Below, in pieces: positions 31,414-39,921 of a stretch of DNA of 47,408 nt (position 1 is the first letter of the stretch; each line of letters opens with the position of its first letter). Below the pieces are notes generated by a model. That model was not told the origin of the DNA, ran no database searches, and saw only the letters and a program-made list of their open reading frames with translations. The stretch is taken from the NCBI RefSeq assembly GCF_003311635.1, contig NZ_QEXL01000018.1, positions 30,900 to 78,307 on the forward strand. The letters run 5' to 3'. The position numbers were made by a program, and so were the translations under genes. Source of the DNA: Novacetimonas cocois. Its GTDB lineage: Bacteria; Pseudomonadota; Alphaproteobacteria; Acetobacterales; Acetobacteraceae.

Positions 31414-31567
31414 GTCTGTCGGATAATATGCCGTGGGATGCCAACACCATGCAATCGCGCGTATCGGGATTTGAAATATGCACGAAAGGGAAGACGCGCG
31501 ACGCGGAATTGGCTAGGAAAGGACCCACATTCCCATACCGCCCATTTTGTTAAGGAAATCCACCGCA

Positions 31568-32920
31568 ATGGTCCCGCGTTATACCCGGCCGGTGATGGCC
31601 GCCATCTGGTCCCCGGAAAACCGGTACCGTATCTGGTTCGAGATCGAGGCCCTGGCCTGCGAAGCCATGGCCAGATATGGCGCCATCCCTGAAGAGTCCG
31701 CGCGCACGATCCGCGAAAAGGGCGATGCCGCCATGGCGGCGTTCACCCAGGCCGACCTGGACCGGATTGACGAGATCGAGGCCGTGACCCGCCACGACGT
31801 CATCGCGTTCCTGACATGGCTTGCGGAAAAGGTCGGGCCCGACAGCCGCTTTGTCCATCTGGGAATGACCTCCTCCGATGTGCTTGATACGTGCCTGTCG
31901 GTACAGATGGTGCAGGCGACCGACCTACTGCTGAAGGATCTGGACGCGCTGCTGGAGGCGCTGAAGGGACGGGCGTTCGAGCACAAGCATACGCTGACCA
32001 TCGGCCGCAGCCACGCCATCCATGCCGAACCGACTTCCTTCGGCCTCAAGCTGGCCGGACATTACGCGGAATTCGCCCGCAACCGTGAACGCCTGCTCCG
32101 CGCGCGTGAGGAAATTGCCGTCTGCGCGATTTCAGGCGCGGTCGGCACCTATGCCCATATTGACCCGCGGGTCGAGGAATACGTGGCGGAAAAGCTCGGC
32201 CTGCAGCCCGAGGGCGTTTCCACGCAGATCATTCCGCGCGACCGGCATGCCGCCTATTTCTGCGCGCTTGCCGTCATCGCCAGCGGGATCGAGCGTCTGG
32301 CGGTCGAAGTCCGCCACCTGCAGCGTTCCGAAGTGCGCGAGGCGGAAGAATTCTTCCATCCGGGGCAGAAAGGCTCCTCCGCGATGCCGCACAAGCGCAA
32401 TCCGGTGCTGTCGGAAAACCTGACGGGACTTGCCCGCTTGGTGCGTTCGCATGTCATCCCCGCGCTGGAAAACGTGGCGTTGTGGCACGAACGCGACATC
32501 AGCCATTCGTCGGTGGAGCGCAACATCTGTCCCGATGGCACGATCGGCCTTGATTTCGCGCTTGTCCGGCTGACGGGCATGATGGAAAAGCTTGTGGTCT
32601 ATCCCGATCGCATGCAGGCCAATATCGAAAGCCTCGGCGGCGTCGTCCATTCGGGCGAGGTGCTGCTGGCGCTTGCGCGCGCGGGGATCCTGCGTGAAGA
32701 TGCCTATCGCATCGTGCAGCGCAACGCGATGGAGACATGGACCAAGCTGGGACAGCCGGACGGCAGGACATTCCGCGAAAACCTGGATGCCGATCCGGAA
32801 GTCGCGGGCCGTGTTCCCGCCGAAGTGCTCGACGCGGCAATGGACAGCAGGGCGCACCTGCGGCAGCTGGATCATACCTATCGTCGCGTCTTTGGTGAAA
32901 CTGGTCCCAAATCCGCCTGA
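31568..32920 (+). CDS. purB: Adenylosuccinate lyase
   Basis: PurB performs two fumarate eliminations, on SAICAR in purine synthesis and on adenylosuccinate in AMP synthesis. The 450-residue protein shows the family segments HLGMTSSDVLDTCLSVQM, TIGRSHAIHAEPTSFG, and the signature GSSAMPHKRNP. AAGGAAAT precedes the ATG at 31568; an in-frame ATG at 31547 has no such support. It heads a rightward series of purine genes, with the NRDE gene between it and purC. Confidence 0.97.
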   Translation: MVPRYTRPVMAAIWSPENRYRIWFEIEALACEAMARYGAIPEESARTIREKGDAAMAAFTQADLDRIDEIEAVTRHDVIAFLTWLAEKVGPDSRFVHLGMTSSDVLDTCLSVQMVQATDLLLKDLDALLEALKGRAFEHKHTLTIGRSHAIHAEPTSFGLKLAGHYAEFARNRERLLRAREEIAVCAISGAVGTYAHIDPRVEEYVAEKLGLQPEGVSTQIIPRDRHAAYFCALAVIASGIERLAVEVRHLQRSEVREAEEFFHPGQKGSSAMPHKRNPVLSENLTGLARLVRSHVIPALENVALWHERDISHSSVERNICPDGTIGLDFALVRLTGMMEKLVVYPDRMQANIESLGGVVHSGEVLLALARAGILREDAYRIVQRNAMETWTKLGQPDGRTFRENLDADPEVAGRVPAEVLDAAMDSRAHLRQLDHTYRRVFGETGPKSA

Positions 32921-33026
32921 CTGCGGGACCATGGATGCGGCGGCGGCGGGCATCGCGGAAGCCGGATGCGCGCCGCCGTCCGCCCACCGGGCCTGACCGC
33001 AGGCCCCGACATACAGGATCAAAGGC

Positions 33027-33794
33027 GTGTGTACTGTCGTTATCTCCCACCAGCCGGATCAGGCATGGCCGCTGCTGCTGGCGGCCAATCGTGACGAACG
33101 CCTCGACCGTCCCTGGGAACCACCGGGCCGTCACTGGCGCGAACACCCGCAGGTCGTGGGGGGGCGCGACTGCGTGGCAGGGGGATCATGGCTGACCATG
33201 AACGACGCGGGCGTGATCGGGGCGATCATGAACCGCGTCGGCAGCCTTGGCCCTGCGCCGGGCAAGCGTTCGCGCGGGGAACTGCCGCTGATGGTGGGGG
33301 ATCATTCCAGCGCGCGCGATGCTGTCGCGCGCATCGCCACGCTGGACGCGGGGGAATGGCGGTCGTTCAACATGATCGTGGGTGACGGCACCGACGCCTT
33401 TTTCATCCGCGGGCCGGGATACGGCGCCCCGCAGGTCATCGCGCTTGGCGCGGGCGTGCACATGGTCGCGACCACGGACCCCGACGACATGTCCATGCCA
33501 CGCATCGCGCGCCATCTGCCCCGTTTCCGTGACGCGGCCCGCCCGGTCCCCCCGCAATGGAGCAGCTGGACGACGCTGCTGGCCGACAGGTCGCTTCCCG
33601 CCGGCAGCGAACTGAACATCCCGCCGCGTTCGGGCTTCGGGACATGCAGTTCATCGGCGCTGGGTGTCTCGCGCGATCCGGGTGCTCCGGGGGGGCGGTC
33701 ATGGTTCTTTGCCGCTGGTGCGCCCGACAGGGTGGGCTATGCGCCGGTTGACCTTGACACGCGCCGTGATGATGCCGACACGACAGGAACATAG
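33027..33794 (+). CDS. NRDE/TANGO2-family protein
   Basis: This 255-residue protein has the family-defining Asn-Arg-Asp-Glu motif at residues 20-23 (LLAANRDERLDRPWEPP) and the segment GGRDCVAGGSWL typical of the family. The GTG start gives Met-Cys at positions 1-2; the conserved Cys2 suggests an N-terminal nucleophile fold, though no substrate is established. Human TANGO2 loss causes metabolic disease linked to lipid/CoA or heme handling. It lies between purB and purC, 106 bp after purB. A role in purine metabolism is not implied by the sequence. Confidence 0.85.
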   Translation: MCTVVISHQPDQAWPLLLAANRDERLDRPWEPPGRHWREHPQVVGGRDCVAGGSWLTMNDAGVIGAIMNRVGSLGPAPGKRSRGELPLMVGDHSSARDAVARIATLDAGEWRSFNMIVGDGTDAFFIRGPGYGAPQVIALGAGVHMVATTDPDDMSMPRIARHLPRFRDAARPVPPQWSSWTTLLADRSLPAGSELNIPPRSGFGTCSSSALGVSRDPGAPGGRSWFFAAGAPDRVGYAPVDLDTRRDDADTTGT

Positions 33795-33848
33795 AAACGT
33801 TATGGTATCTTCGATGCGCAATCGCTGCTATGGCATGCGCATCATTCT

Positions 33849-33896
33849 GGGTCCTGTTGCGGACCCGCAGGGAGGGATGCCTGCGGCATGCTTCCC
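33849..33896 (+). promoter_or_regulatory. Tandem hairpins in the purC leader
   Basis: Two adjacent stems precede purC: GGGTCC/GGACCC (33849-33866), then a 12-bp stem with one mismatch and one wobble, GGGAGGGATGCC with GGCATGCTTCCC (33870-33896, loop TGC). The second ends 23 nt before the ATG. There is no T-tract, so a terminator is unlikely; a leader regulating the pur operon or an RNA-stability element is possible. Confidence 0.45.
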
Positions 33897-33919
33897 ACAG
33901 CCTTATGTGAAGGACGAGT

Positions 33920-34684
33920 ATGGGCCGCCGCCGCCAGCTTTATGAGGGAAAAGCGAAAATCCTTTTCGAGGGGCCGGAACCAGGCACCTTGGTCCAGTAT
34001 TTCAAGGACGATGCCACCGCCGGCAACGGCGCCAAGAAGGGCGTCATTACCGGCAAGGGCGTCCTGAACAACCGGATCAGCGAACACCTGATGCTGCGCC
34101 TGCATGAAATCGGGATCCCCACCCATTTCATCCGCCGACTGAACATGCGCGAACAGCTGATCCGCGAGGTGGAGATCATCCCGCTGGAGGTCGTGATCCG
34201 CAACGTCGCCGCCGGCAGCCTGAGCAAGCGCCTGGGCATCAAGGAAGGCACGCGCCTGCCGCATCCGATCGTCGAATATTACTACAAGAACGACAGCCTG
34301 CATGACCCGATGGTCAGCGAGGAACATATCACCGCGTTCGGCTGGGCCTGCGCCCACGACCTCGAGGATATCGTATCGCTGAGCATGCGGATCAACGATT
34401 TCCTGTGCGGGCTGTTCATCGGCATCGGCATCACGCTGGTCGATTTCAAGCTCGAGTTCGGCCGGCTGTGGGAAAACGACAACATGCGCATCGTGCTGGC
34501 GGACGAGATTTCGCCAGACAACTGTCGCCTGTGGGATGCCAAGACCAGCCAGAAACTTGACAAGGACCGTTTCCGCCAGGACATGGGCAAGGTCGAGGAA
34601 GCCTATCAGGAAGTGGCCATGCGCCTGGGTATCCTTCCCGAGGCCACAAATTCCGACATGAAGGGACCGGAGGTAATGCAATGA
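33920..34684 (+). CDS. purC: SAICAR synthetase (phosphoribosylaminoimidazole-succinocarboxamide synthase)
   Basis: PurC joins CAIR and aspartate with ATP in de novo purine synthesis. The 254-residue protein starts [19 protein letters not shown] and contains [54 protein letters not shown], all expected. AAGGACGAG lies just before the ATG. Its stop overlaps the purS start (ATGA). It opens the coupled block purC-purS-(Rap1a-like)-purQ-purL. Confidence 0.97.
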   Translation: MGRRRQLYEGKAKILFEGPEPGTLVQYFKDDATAGNGAKKGVITGKGVLNNRISEHLMLRLHEIGIPTHFIRRLNMREQLIREVEIIPLEVVIRNVAAGSLSKRLGIKEGTRLPHPIVEYYYKNDSLHDPMVSEEHITAFGWACAHDLEDIVSLSMRINDFLCGLFIGIGITLVDFKLEFGRLWENDNMRIVLADEISPDNCRLWDAKTSQKLDKDRFRQDMGKVEEAYQEVAMRLGILPEATNSDMKGPEVMQ

Positions 34685-34923
34685 AAGTACGCGTGACGGT
34701 CATGCTCAAGGACGGCGTGCTGGACCCGCAGGGCAAGGCGGTGGAACATGCGCTGCATGTGCTGGAATTCAAGAATGTCGGCGATGTGCGCATCGGCCGC
34801 GTGATCGACCTTGAAATCGCCGAAAGCGATCCGGCCCGCGCCATCGTGCAGGCCAACGAAATGGCGCGCGCGCTGCTTGCCAATCTGGTGATCGAGGATT
34901 TCGCGGCGGAGGTCGTTGAATGA
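34681..34923 (+). CDS. purS: Phosphoribosylformylglycinamidine synthase subunit PurS
   Basis: PurS is the small bridging subunit that holds PurQ on the small form of PurL. The 80-residue protein has the family pattern [34 protein letters not shown], and [12 protein letters not shown] at the end. It overlaps purC by 4 bases upstream and the Rap1a-like gene by 4 bases downstream. Normally purS is followed directly by purQ. Confidence 0.96.
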   Translation: MKVRVTVMLKDGVLDPQGKAVEHALHVLEFKNVGDVRIGRVIDLEIAESDPARAIVQANEMARALLANLVIEDFAAEVVE

Positions 34924-35309
34924 AGACGGCAACTGGCATTTTCCTTGCCGCCTGCGCCGTGGGCGCGGGGCTGCTGCCCATGTCGGGCGCGCAGGCGCAG
35001 CGGGTTTCGCGCATGCCCGCGTCCCAGCTCGGGACGCTGTGCACGCGGGCGTCTGGCACCGGGTTGTGTGATTCCTATATTTCCGGCGTGGCGGACGCGG
35101 TGGCGCTTGGCCACCTGTTCGAACGCAACGCGGAAAAGGATGACAAGGATGTCGCCGCGTTCTGCATCGCGCCCGCCACGACGCTGACGGATATGCGGGG
35201 GAAGGTCGTGGGATGGATGAAGGATCACCATGACCAGCTTTCCCGTCCGGCGGGGGAGGCGGTATTTACCGCGCTTCACGAATCCTATCCCTGCGGCGAT
35301 CACAAATGA
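34920..35309 (+). CDS. Rap1a/Tai-like exported four-cysteine protein inside the pur operon
   Basis: This 129-residue protein has a signal peptide (1-26, cleavage after AQA) and a mature domain with four cysteines (C41, C50, C82, C125), suggesting two disulfides. The pattern [31 protein letters not shown], and a final SYPC resembles the Rap1a/Tai family, named after immunity proteins against Serratia type VI effectors. Many members in alphaproteobacteria have no T6SS link. No effector gene is nearby. It overlaps purS and purQ by 4 bases on each side, so its translation is tied to cytosolic purine enzymes, which is unexpected for a periplasmic protein. The family call is by motif memory and moderately sure. 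Confidence 0.75.
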   Translation: MKTATGIFLAACAVGAGLLPMSGAQAQRVSRMPASQLGTLCTRASGTGLCDSYISGVADAVALGHLFERNAEKDDKDVAAFCIAPATTLTDMRGKVVGWMKDHHDQLSRPAGEAVFTALHESYPCGDHK

Positions 35310-36007
35310 AGGCGGGCATCGTTGTTTTTCCCGGCACCAACCGGGAACGTGACATGGCGATCGCGCTGCGCAGCGTGACCGGCGTCGCCCCGCGCATGAT
35401 CTGGCACCGCGAAACGGAACTGCCGGATCTGGATCTGGTCGTGCTGCCCGGGGGGTTCAGCTATGGCGATTACCTTCGCTGTGGCGCGATGGCGGCCCAT
35501 GCGCCGATCATGCCCGCCATCCGCCGCTTCGCGCAGGCGGGCGGCCATATCCTTGGCGTATGCAACGGCTTTCAGATCCTGACGGAGGCGCAGCTCCTGC
35601 CCGGGGCGCTGCTGCGCAATGCGTCGCTGCGTTTCCTGTCGCAGGACTGTTTCCTGCGCGTTGAACGCAATGATACGCCCTTTACCCGTCACTGGAAACG
35701 CCATGACGTGTTCCGCACGCCCATGGCGCATGGGGATGGCAACTACATCGCCGATCAGGAAACGATCCGCATGCTGGAGGGGGAGGGGCGCGTCGCCTTC
35801 CGCTATGTCGCGCCGGACGGACGTCTGGATGTCGCGGACGTCACCCTCAACCCCAACGGAAGCATGAGGGCCATTGCCGGTGTCTTCAGCGAAAACCTGC
35901 GGATCTGCGGCATGATGCCACACCCCGAGGATCTGGTTGATCCCCTGATGGGTGGCGAGGACGGAAAGCCCCTGTTTACAGGTCTGGTGGAGGCGCTGGT
36001 CGGATGA
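35306..36007 (+). CDS. purQ: Phosphoribosylformylglycinamidine synthase subunit PurQ
   Basis: PurQ is the glutaminase subunit that feeds ammonia to PurL for FGAM formation. The 233-residue class I amidotransferase has [28 protein letters not shown], the nucleophile Cys86 ([12 protein letters not shown]), and the C-terminal MMPHPED with the catalytic His and Glu. It overlaps the Rap1a-like gene and purL by 4 bases each. Confidence 0.97.
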   Translation: MKAGIVVFPGTNRERDMAIALRSVTGVAPRMIWHRETELPDLDLVVLPGGFSYGDYLRCGAMAAHAPIMPAIRRFAQAGGHILGVCNGFQILTEAQLLPGALLRNASLRFLSQDCFLRVERNDTPFTRHWKRHDVFRTPMAHGDGNYIADQETIRMLEGEGRVAFRYVAPDGRLDVADVTLNPNGSMRAIAGVFSENLRICGMMPHPEDLVDPLMGGEDGKPLFTGLVEALVG

Positions 36008-38214
36008 GCAAAACAGCACAGAAGCCCGTCGACGCGGCGCTGGCAAAGGAATTCGGCCTTACCGCCGAGGAATATGACAACGTGCTGTCCATCATGGGAC
36101 GCACGCCCAGCCTGACCGAACTCGGCATCTTTTCCGTCATGTGGTCGGAGCACTGCTCCTACAAATCCTCCCGCGCGTTTCTCAAGACGCTGCCGACCAA
36201 GGCGCCTTGGGTCATCCACGGACCGGGGGAAAATGCGGGCGTCGTCGATATCGGGCAGGGACTTGCCGCCATCTTCAAGATGGAAAGCCACAACCATCCC
36301 TCCTTCATCGAACCCTATCAGGGGGCTGCAACGGGGGTGGGCGGCATCCTGCGCGATGTCTTCACCATGGGCGCGCGGCCGGTCGCCAACCTGAACGCCC
36401 TGCGCTTTGGCAATCCCGACAACCCGCAGACGCGACGCATTGTCGATGGCGTGGTGCGCGGCATCGGCGGTTACGGCAACTGCGTCGGCGTGCCCACGGT
36501 GGGCGGGGAAATCAATTTCCATCCGGCCTATGACGGTAACCCGCTGGTCAATGCGATGACGGTTGGCGTGGCCCGGCAGGACCGCATCTTCCTTTCAGCC
36601 GCGGCCGGGGTGGGCAATCCCGTCATCTATGTGGGATCCAAGACGGGACGTGACGGCATCCACGGCGCCACCATGTCCTCGTCCGAATTCGACGAAGACG
36701 CGCTGGCGAAGCGGCCGACGGTGCAGGTCGGCGACCCGTTCGTTGAAAAACTGCTGATCGAGGCATGCCTGGAACTGATGGCGACCGACGCGATCGTCGC
36801 CATTCAGGACATGGGCGCGGCCGGGCTGACGTCATCCGCCGTCGAAATGGCGGGCAAGGGCGGGGTCGGCATCGAGCTTGACCTCGACAAGGTGCCGCAG
36901 CGTGAACGCGGGATGACGGCCTATGAAATGATGCTGTCGGAAAGTCAGGAGCGGATGCTGATCGTCATCCGTCCCGACCGCACCGAACAGGCCCGCGCCA
37001 TTTTCGAGAAATGGGAGCTGGATTTCGCCGTCATCGGCCACCTGACCGATACGGGACGCATCGTCCTGCGCCACAAGGGCGAGACGGAGGCCGACATTCC
37101 GCTCGCGCCGCTGGCGGATCAGGCCCCCGTCTATCACCGTCCCACCGCGCCGGCCCTGCCGCCCGTGCCGCTGGAGGCGATTACCGACCCGGTGGGAATC
37201 GAACAGGCCCTGCTGCGGCTAATCCGCTGCCCGGACCTTGCTTCGCGCGAATGGGTCTGGAACCAGTACGACAGCACCGTCGGCGGCCAGACCGTCCGCC
37301 GGCCCGGCGCCGCCGATGCCGCCATCATTCAGGTCGAGGATACGAAAATCGGCCTAGCCATGACGACGGACTGCACGCCGCGTTACTGCCGCGCGAACGC
37401 AAAGACGGGCGGGGCGCAGGCGGTGGCCGAGGCATGGCGCAACATCACGGCCACAGGCGCGCGGCCGCTGGCGGTGACGGACAACCTCAACTTCGGCTCC
37501 CCTGAAAAGCCCGAGGTCATGGGACAGTTCGTCGATGCCATCGCCGGAATGGGCGAGGCATGCCGCGCGCTCGACTTCCCGGTCGTCAGCGGCAATGTCT
37601 CGCTCTACAACGAGACGCGTGGCCCGGATGGGGAGTCCGTGTCCATCCTGCCCACGCCCGCGATCGGCGGCCTCGGCGTGTTCGACGATGTCTCCAAAGC
37701 TGTCGGACTGGGCATGCCCGACGGATGTGACCTGTTCCTGATTGGCGAGACACGGGGCGAACTGGGACAGTCCCTGTGGCTGCGTGAAATCCACGGCAGT
37801 CAGGATGGCGAACCGCCAACGGTTGACCTGCAGGCCGAACGCCGCAATGGCGATTTCGTGCGCGCGGCCATTCTGGACGGCACGATTACGGCATGCCATG
37901 ACATCGCGGATGGTGGCCTGCTGGTGACGGTGGCAGAAATGGTCATGGCGGGGGAGGCGGGCTGCACCTTGCTGGCTCCGCAGGCCGGGATGCGCCCCGA
38001 AGCTTTCTGGTTCGGCGAGGACCAGTCCCGCTACGTTGTCGCGGTCCGCGATGGCCAGTCCTTCATGGACCGGGCGCAGCAGGCCTCGATCCCGTGCCGC
38101 AGGCTGGGCCAAAGTGGCGGGGACGGTTTGACATTGCCCAATGGCTCCACAATATCAAAGGCACGTCTTGTGGCGGTGAATTCAGAATTCTTCCCGCGAC
38201 TGATGGACCGTTGA
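36004..38214 (+). CDS. purL: Phosphoribosylformylglycinamidine synthase subunit PurL (small type)
   Basis: PurL converts FGAR to FGAM with ATP and ammonia from PurQ. At 736 residues it is the small form that needs PurS and PurQ. Landmarks are [55 protein letters not shown], and a second AIRS-like half with [20 protein letters not shown] and [13 protein letters not shown]. It ends the overlapping purC-S-Q-L block and is followed after 28 bp by bolA. Confidence 0.98.
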   Translation: MSKTAQKPVDAALAKEFGLTAEEYDNVLSIMGRTPSLTELGIFSVMWSEHCSYKSSRAFLKTLPTKAPWVIHGPGENAGVVDIGQGLAAIFKMESHNHPSFIEPYQGAATGVGGILRDVFTMGARPVANLNALRFGNPDNPQTRRIVDGVVRGIGGYGNCVGVPTVGGEINFHPAYDGNPLVNAMTVGVARQDRIFLSAAAGVGNPVIYVGSKTGRDGIHGATMSSSEFDEDALAKRPTVQVGDPFVEKLLIEACLELMATDAIVAIQDMGAAGLTSSAVEMAGKGGVGIELDLDKVPQRERGMTAYEMMLSESQERMLIVIRPDRTEQARAIFEKWELDFAVIGHLTDTGRIVLRHKGETEADIPLAPLADQAPVYHRPTAPALPPVPLEAITDPVGIEQALLRLIRCPDLASREWVWNQYDSTVGGQTVRRPGAADAAIIQVEDTKIGLAMTTDCTPRYCRANAKTGGAQAVAEAWRNITATGARPLAVTDNLNFGSPEKPEVMGQFVDAIAGMGEACRALDFPVVSGNVSLYNETRGPDGESVSILPTPAIGGLGVFDDVSKAVGLGMPDGCDLFLIGETRGELGQSLWLREIHGSQDGEPPTVDLQAERRNGDFVRAAILDGTITACHDIADGGLLVTVAEMVMAGEAGCTLLAPQAGMRPEAFWFGEDQSRYVVAVRDGQSFMDRAQQASIPCRRLGQSGGDGLTLPNGSTISKARLVAVNSEFFPRLMDR

Positions 38215-38242
38215 GCAGCAGGGACAGGCAGGAGAACAGTCG

Positions 38243-38476
38243 ATGGCCATGACGGCCCAGGAAATCGAGACCTATATTCGCGAAGCGTTGCCCGATGCAC
38301 AGATCCGCATCGACGACCTTGCCGGCGACGGCGACCATTATGCCTGCAAGGTTGTAAGCAATGCGTTCCGGGGCCTGTCGCGCGTCCGACAGCACCAACT
38401 GGTTTATGATGCGTTGCAGGGACATATGGGGGGCAAGCTGCATGCGCTGGCCCTTCAGACCAGCACGCCGGACTGA
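38243..38476 (+). CDS. bolA: BolA-family protein
   Basis: This 77-residue BolA-like protein has the KH-like fold pattern ending in VSNAFRGLSRVRQHQLVYDAL, with the histidine (QH) that binds iron-sulfur clusters jointly with monothiol glutaredoxins. AGGAGAA stands before the ATG. It lies 45 bp upstream of grxD. This bolA-grx4 pairing is a widespread indicator of a BolA/Grx complex in iron-sulfur trafficking or iron sensing. The pair may be read from the pur operon, since no terminator separates it from purL. Confidence 0.92.
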   Translation: MAMTAQEIETYIREALPDAQIRIDDLAGDGDHYACKVVSNAFRGLSRVRQHQLVYDALQGHMGGKLHALALQTSTPD

Positions 38477-38521
38477 AGCTTAAGGCAGAAATCCAGCTTT
38501 CCAAACGAGGAGTCCATTATT

Positions 38522-38857
38522 ATGGCCGAAACCATCACGCAGCAGATCCAGTCGCAGATCGACGCCAATCCGGTCATGCTGTACATGAAGGGCGATGCAA
38601 CCTTCCCGCAGTGCGGTTTTTCCGCACGTGTCGTGCAGATCCTCAAGCATATGGGCGTACCGTTCAAGACCGCCAACGTCCTGGAAGATCCGGCCCTGCG
38701 TCAGGGCATCAAGGACTTTTCCAACTGGCCGACGGTGCCCCAGCTTTACGTAAAGGGCGAATTCATCGGCGGATGCGACATCGTGACCGAGATGTACCAG
38801 TCCGGCGAACTGGAAAAGCTTCTGGCTGAAAAGGGCATTGTTCCGGCATCTGCCTGA
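38522..38857 (+). CDS. grxD: Monothiol glutaredoxin, Grx4 type
   Basis: This 111-residue single-domain monothiol glutaredoxin has the CGFS active site (Cys31, in FPQCGFSARVVQIL), Lys23 before it (YMKGDATFP), the TVPQLYVKGEFIGGCDI glutathione-binding stretch, and a C-terminal helix. It coordinates a [2Fe-2S] cluster with glutathione and delivers it to apoproteins, usually together with BolA. GAGGAG precedes the ATG. A strong terminator follows. Confidence 0.96.
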   Translation: MAETITQQIQSQIDANPVMLYMKGDATFPQCGFSARVVQILKHMGVPFKTANVLEDPALRQGIKDFSNWPTVPQLYVKGEFIGGCDIVTEMYQSGELEKLLAEKGIVPASA

Positions 38858-38887
38858 ACACGGCGGCTCAAAGCCTGAAATCATGGA

Positions 38888-38927
38888 AGCGGATGGACAC
38901 AGGATACGTGTCCATCCGCTTTTTTTT
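38888..38927 (+). terminator. Rho-independent terminator after grxD
   Basis: AGCGGATGGACAC (38888-38900) pairs perfectly with GTGTCCATCCGCT (38908-38920) around AGGATAC and is followed by a run of eight T (38920-38927). It closes the purine-bolA-grxD transcript. Confidence 0.96.
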
Positions 38928-39005
38928 GTTTCAACCGGTCCAGAGCCTTGCCTTGCATGCCCTGTTTTGCGTAGCTTCGCTGCAATGACTGAATTGGAGT
39001 GTCAG

Positions 39006-39338
39006 ATGCGTCATACGTGCTTGCGAATCACGACATTGTCGGTGGTTTGCGCGGGTTTTTTCTACAGCGTCACGCCGCAGGCGCAGGCACGTAGCCATGC
39101 CATGACAGAGATGGAAGCAGATCGCCTGACGCTCAGCGCGCTGACCGCGCCACCGCCGCCGGTGCGTCACGTCGTCTATCGCCATGCGATTTCGTCAGGA
39201 CATCACGCCACTGTCACGCGCGTCCATCATGTCACGTCATCACCGGTCCGTCATTCGCTGGTGCATGAAGTCGCGTATCGTCCGCACGCAGCCGGCACCA
39301 GCCATCACGCGCGCGCCAGCATCCATCACCGGACCTGA
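39006..39338 (+). CDS. Small His-rich exported protein, hypothetical
   Basis: This 110-residue protein has a signal peptide (1-28, ending QAQA) and a mature region with 14 histidines, often paired (GHH, VHH, SHH, IHH), interspersed with Arg, Val, Ser and Thr. One tyrosine/His repeat-like pattern (VRHVVYRHA, VRHSLVHEVAYRPHA) is visible. Such composition suggests metal binding or an intrinsically disordered envelope protein, but no family is recognised. GGAG lies seven bases before the ATG at 39006. Confidence 0.65.
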   Translation: MRHTCLRITTLSVVCAGFFYSVTPQAQARSHAMTEMEADRLTLSALTAPPPPVRHVVYRHAISSGHHATVTRVHHVTSSPVRHSLVHEVAYRPHAAGTSHHARASIHHRT

Positions 39339-39363
39339 TGCCGGACGCATCGCGAGGGAGGTT

Positions 39364-39762
39364 TCATTCCAGACGGAATGCATCCTCGATGCGATGCAGG
39401 TTCCCGTCAGGCAGGACAACGACGACATCGAAACGCATTTCGTCGTAATGCCAGCTGCTGTTGAGCATACATAACGCCTGCGCCGCATTCATGAGGCGCC
39501 TCATGGTCCTGTGATCGATGGCATCGCCCGCCTGCATCACGGACCGGCGGGCCTTGACCTCGGTAAAGACCAGCATCCCGCCGCGTGTGGCAACGATATC
39601 GATTTCACCCCATTGCGTGCGCGCGCGATGGGCCAGAATGGTCCATTCCTCCCGCTGCAACAGGTCGATGACCTTCCGTTCCGCCTCCAGCCCGGTGTGA
39701 TAGGCACGCCGTCCCGTGGCACGCCTGCGCCATGAGGACGGAGCAGGGGAGGAAACCGTCAT
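39364..39762 (-). CDS. YraN/UPF0102 family endonuclease-like protein
   Basis: This 132-residue protein of the YraN family is a PD-(D/E)XK nuclease-like fold. The core ILAHRARTQWGEIDIVATRGG with LVFTEVKARR carries the Glu-Asp and Glu-x-Lys residues of the nuclease site. Its cellular role is not settled. The ATG at 39762 follows AAGGATAAAGGA; a GTG at 39780 is an alternative start. It is divergent from cardiolipin synthase. Confidence 0.9.
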   Translation of the reverse strand: MTVSSPAPSSWRRRATGRRAYHTGLEAERKVIDLLQREEWTILAHRARTQWGEIDIVATRGGMLVFTEVKARRSVMQAGDAIDHRTMRRLMNAAQALCMLNSSWHYDEMRFDVVVVLPDGNLHRIEDAFRLE

Positions 39763-39805
39763 TCCTTTATCCTTTGTCACGGGAAGATATCAGCAATACC
39801 GCCAT

Positions 39806-39850
39806 CCGATATTATCGGGGTATCCGACGCCTGATATGACATTCCTGTCA
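39806..39850. promoter_or_regulatory. Two palindromes between yraN-like gene and cls
   Basis: CCGATATTATCGG (39806-39818) is a perfect 13-bp palindrome and TGACATTCCTGTCA (39837-39850) is a 5-bp inverted repeat with a 4-nt spacer. Both lie in the divergent promoter region. A CATAAT at 39883-39888 may be the -10 box of cls. Regulators are unknown. Confidence 0.4.
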
Positions 39851-39921
39851 CGTTTTTCATATTTCAGGCCCTGACGTACTATCATAATCGCCTGTGGCAT
39901 GCATGGAATCATCATTGGCTC

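Noticed and set aside
31350-31567. yybP-ykoY manganese riboswitch upstream of the terC-like gene
   Set aside because: The conserved riboswitch core was not found on the gene strand. The region shows only the 12-bp tandem repeat.
32921-33026. Tiny Ala-rich ORF (about 21 codons) between purB and the NRDE gene
   Set aside because: No ribosome binding site; the composition simply reflects GC-rich repeats.
34920-35309. Type VI immunity function for the Rap1a-like protein
   Set aside because: No effector, Hcp, VgrG or other secretion gene in the window. The family also occurs without T6SS.
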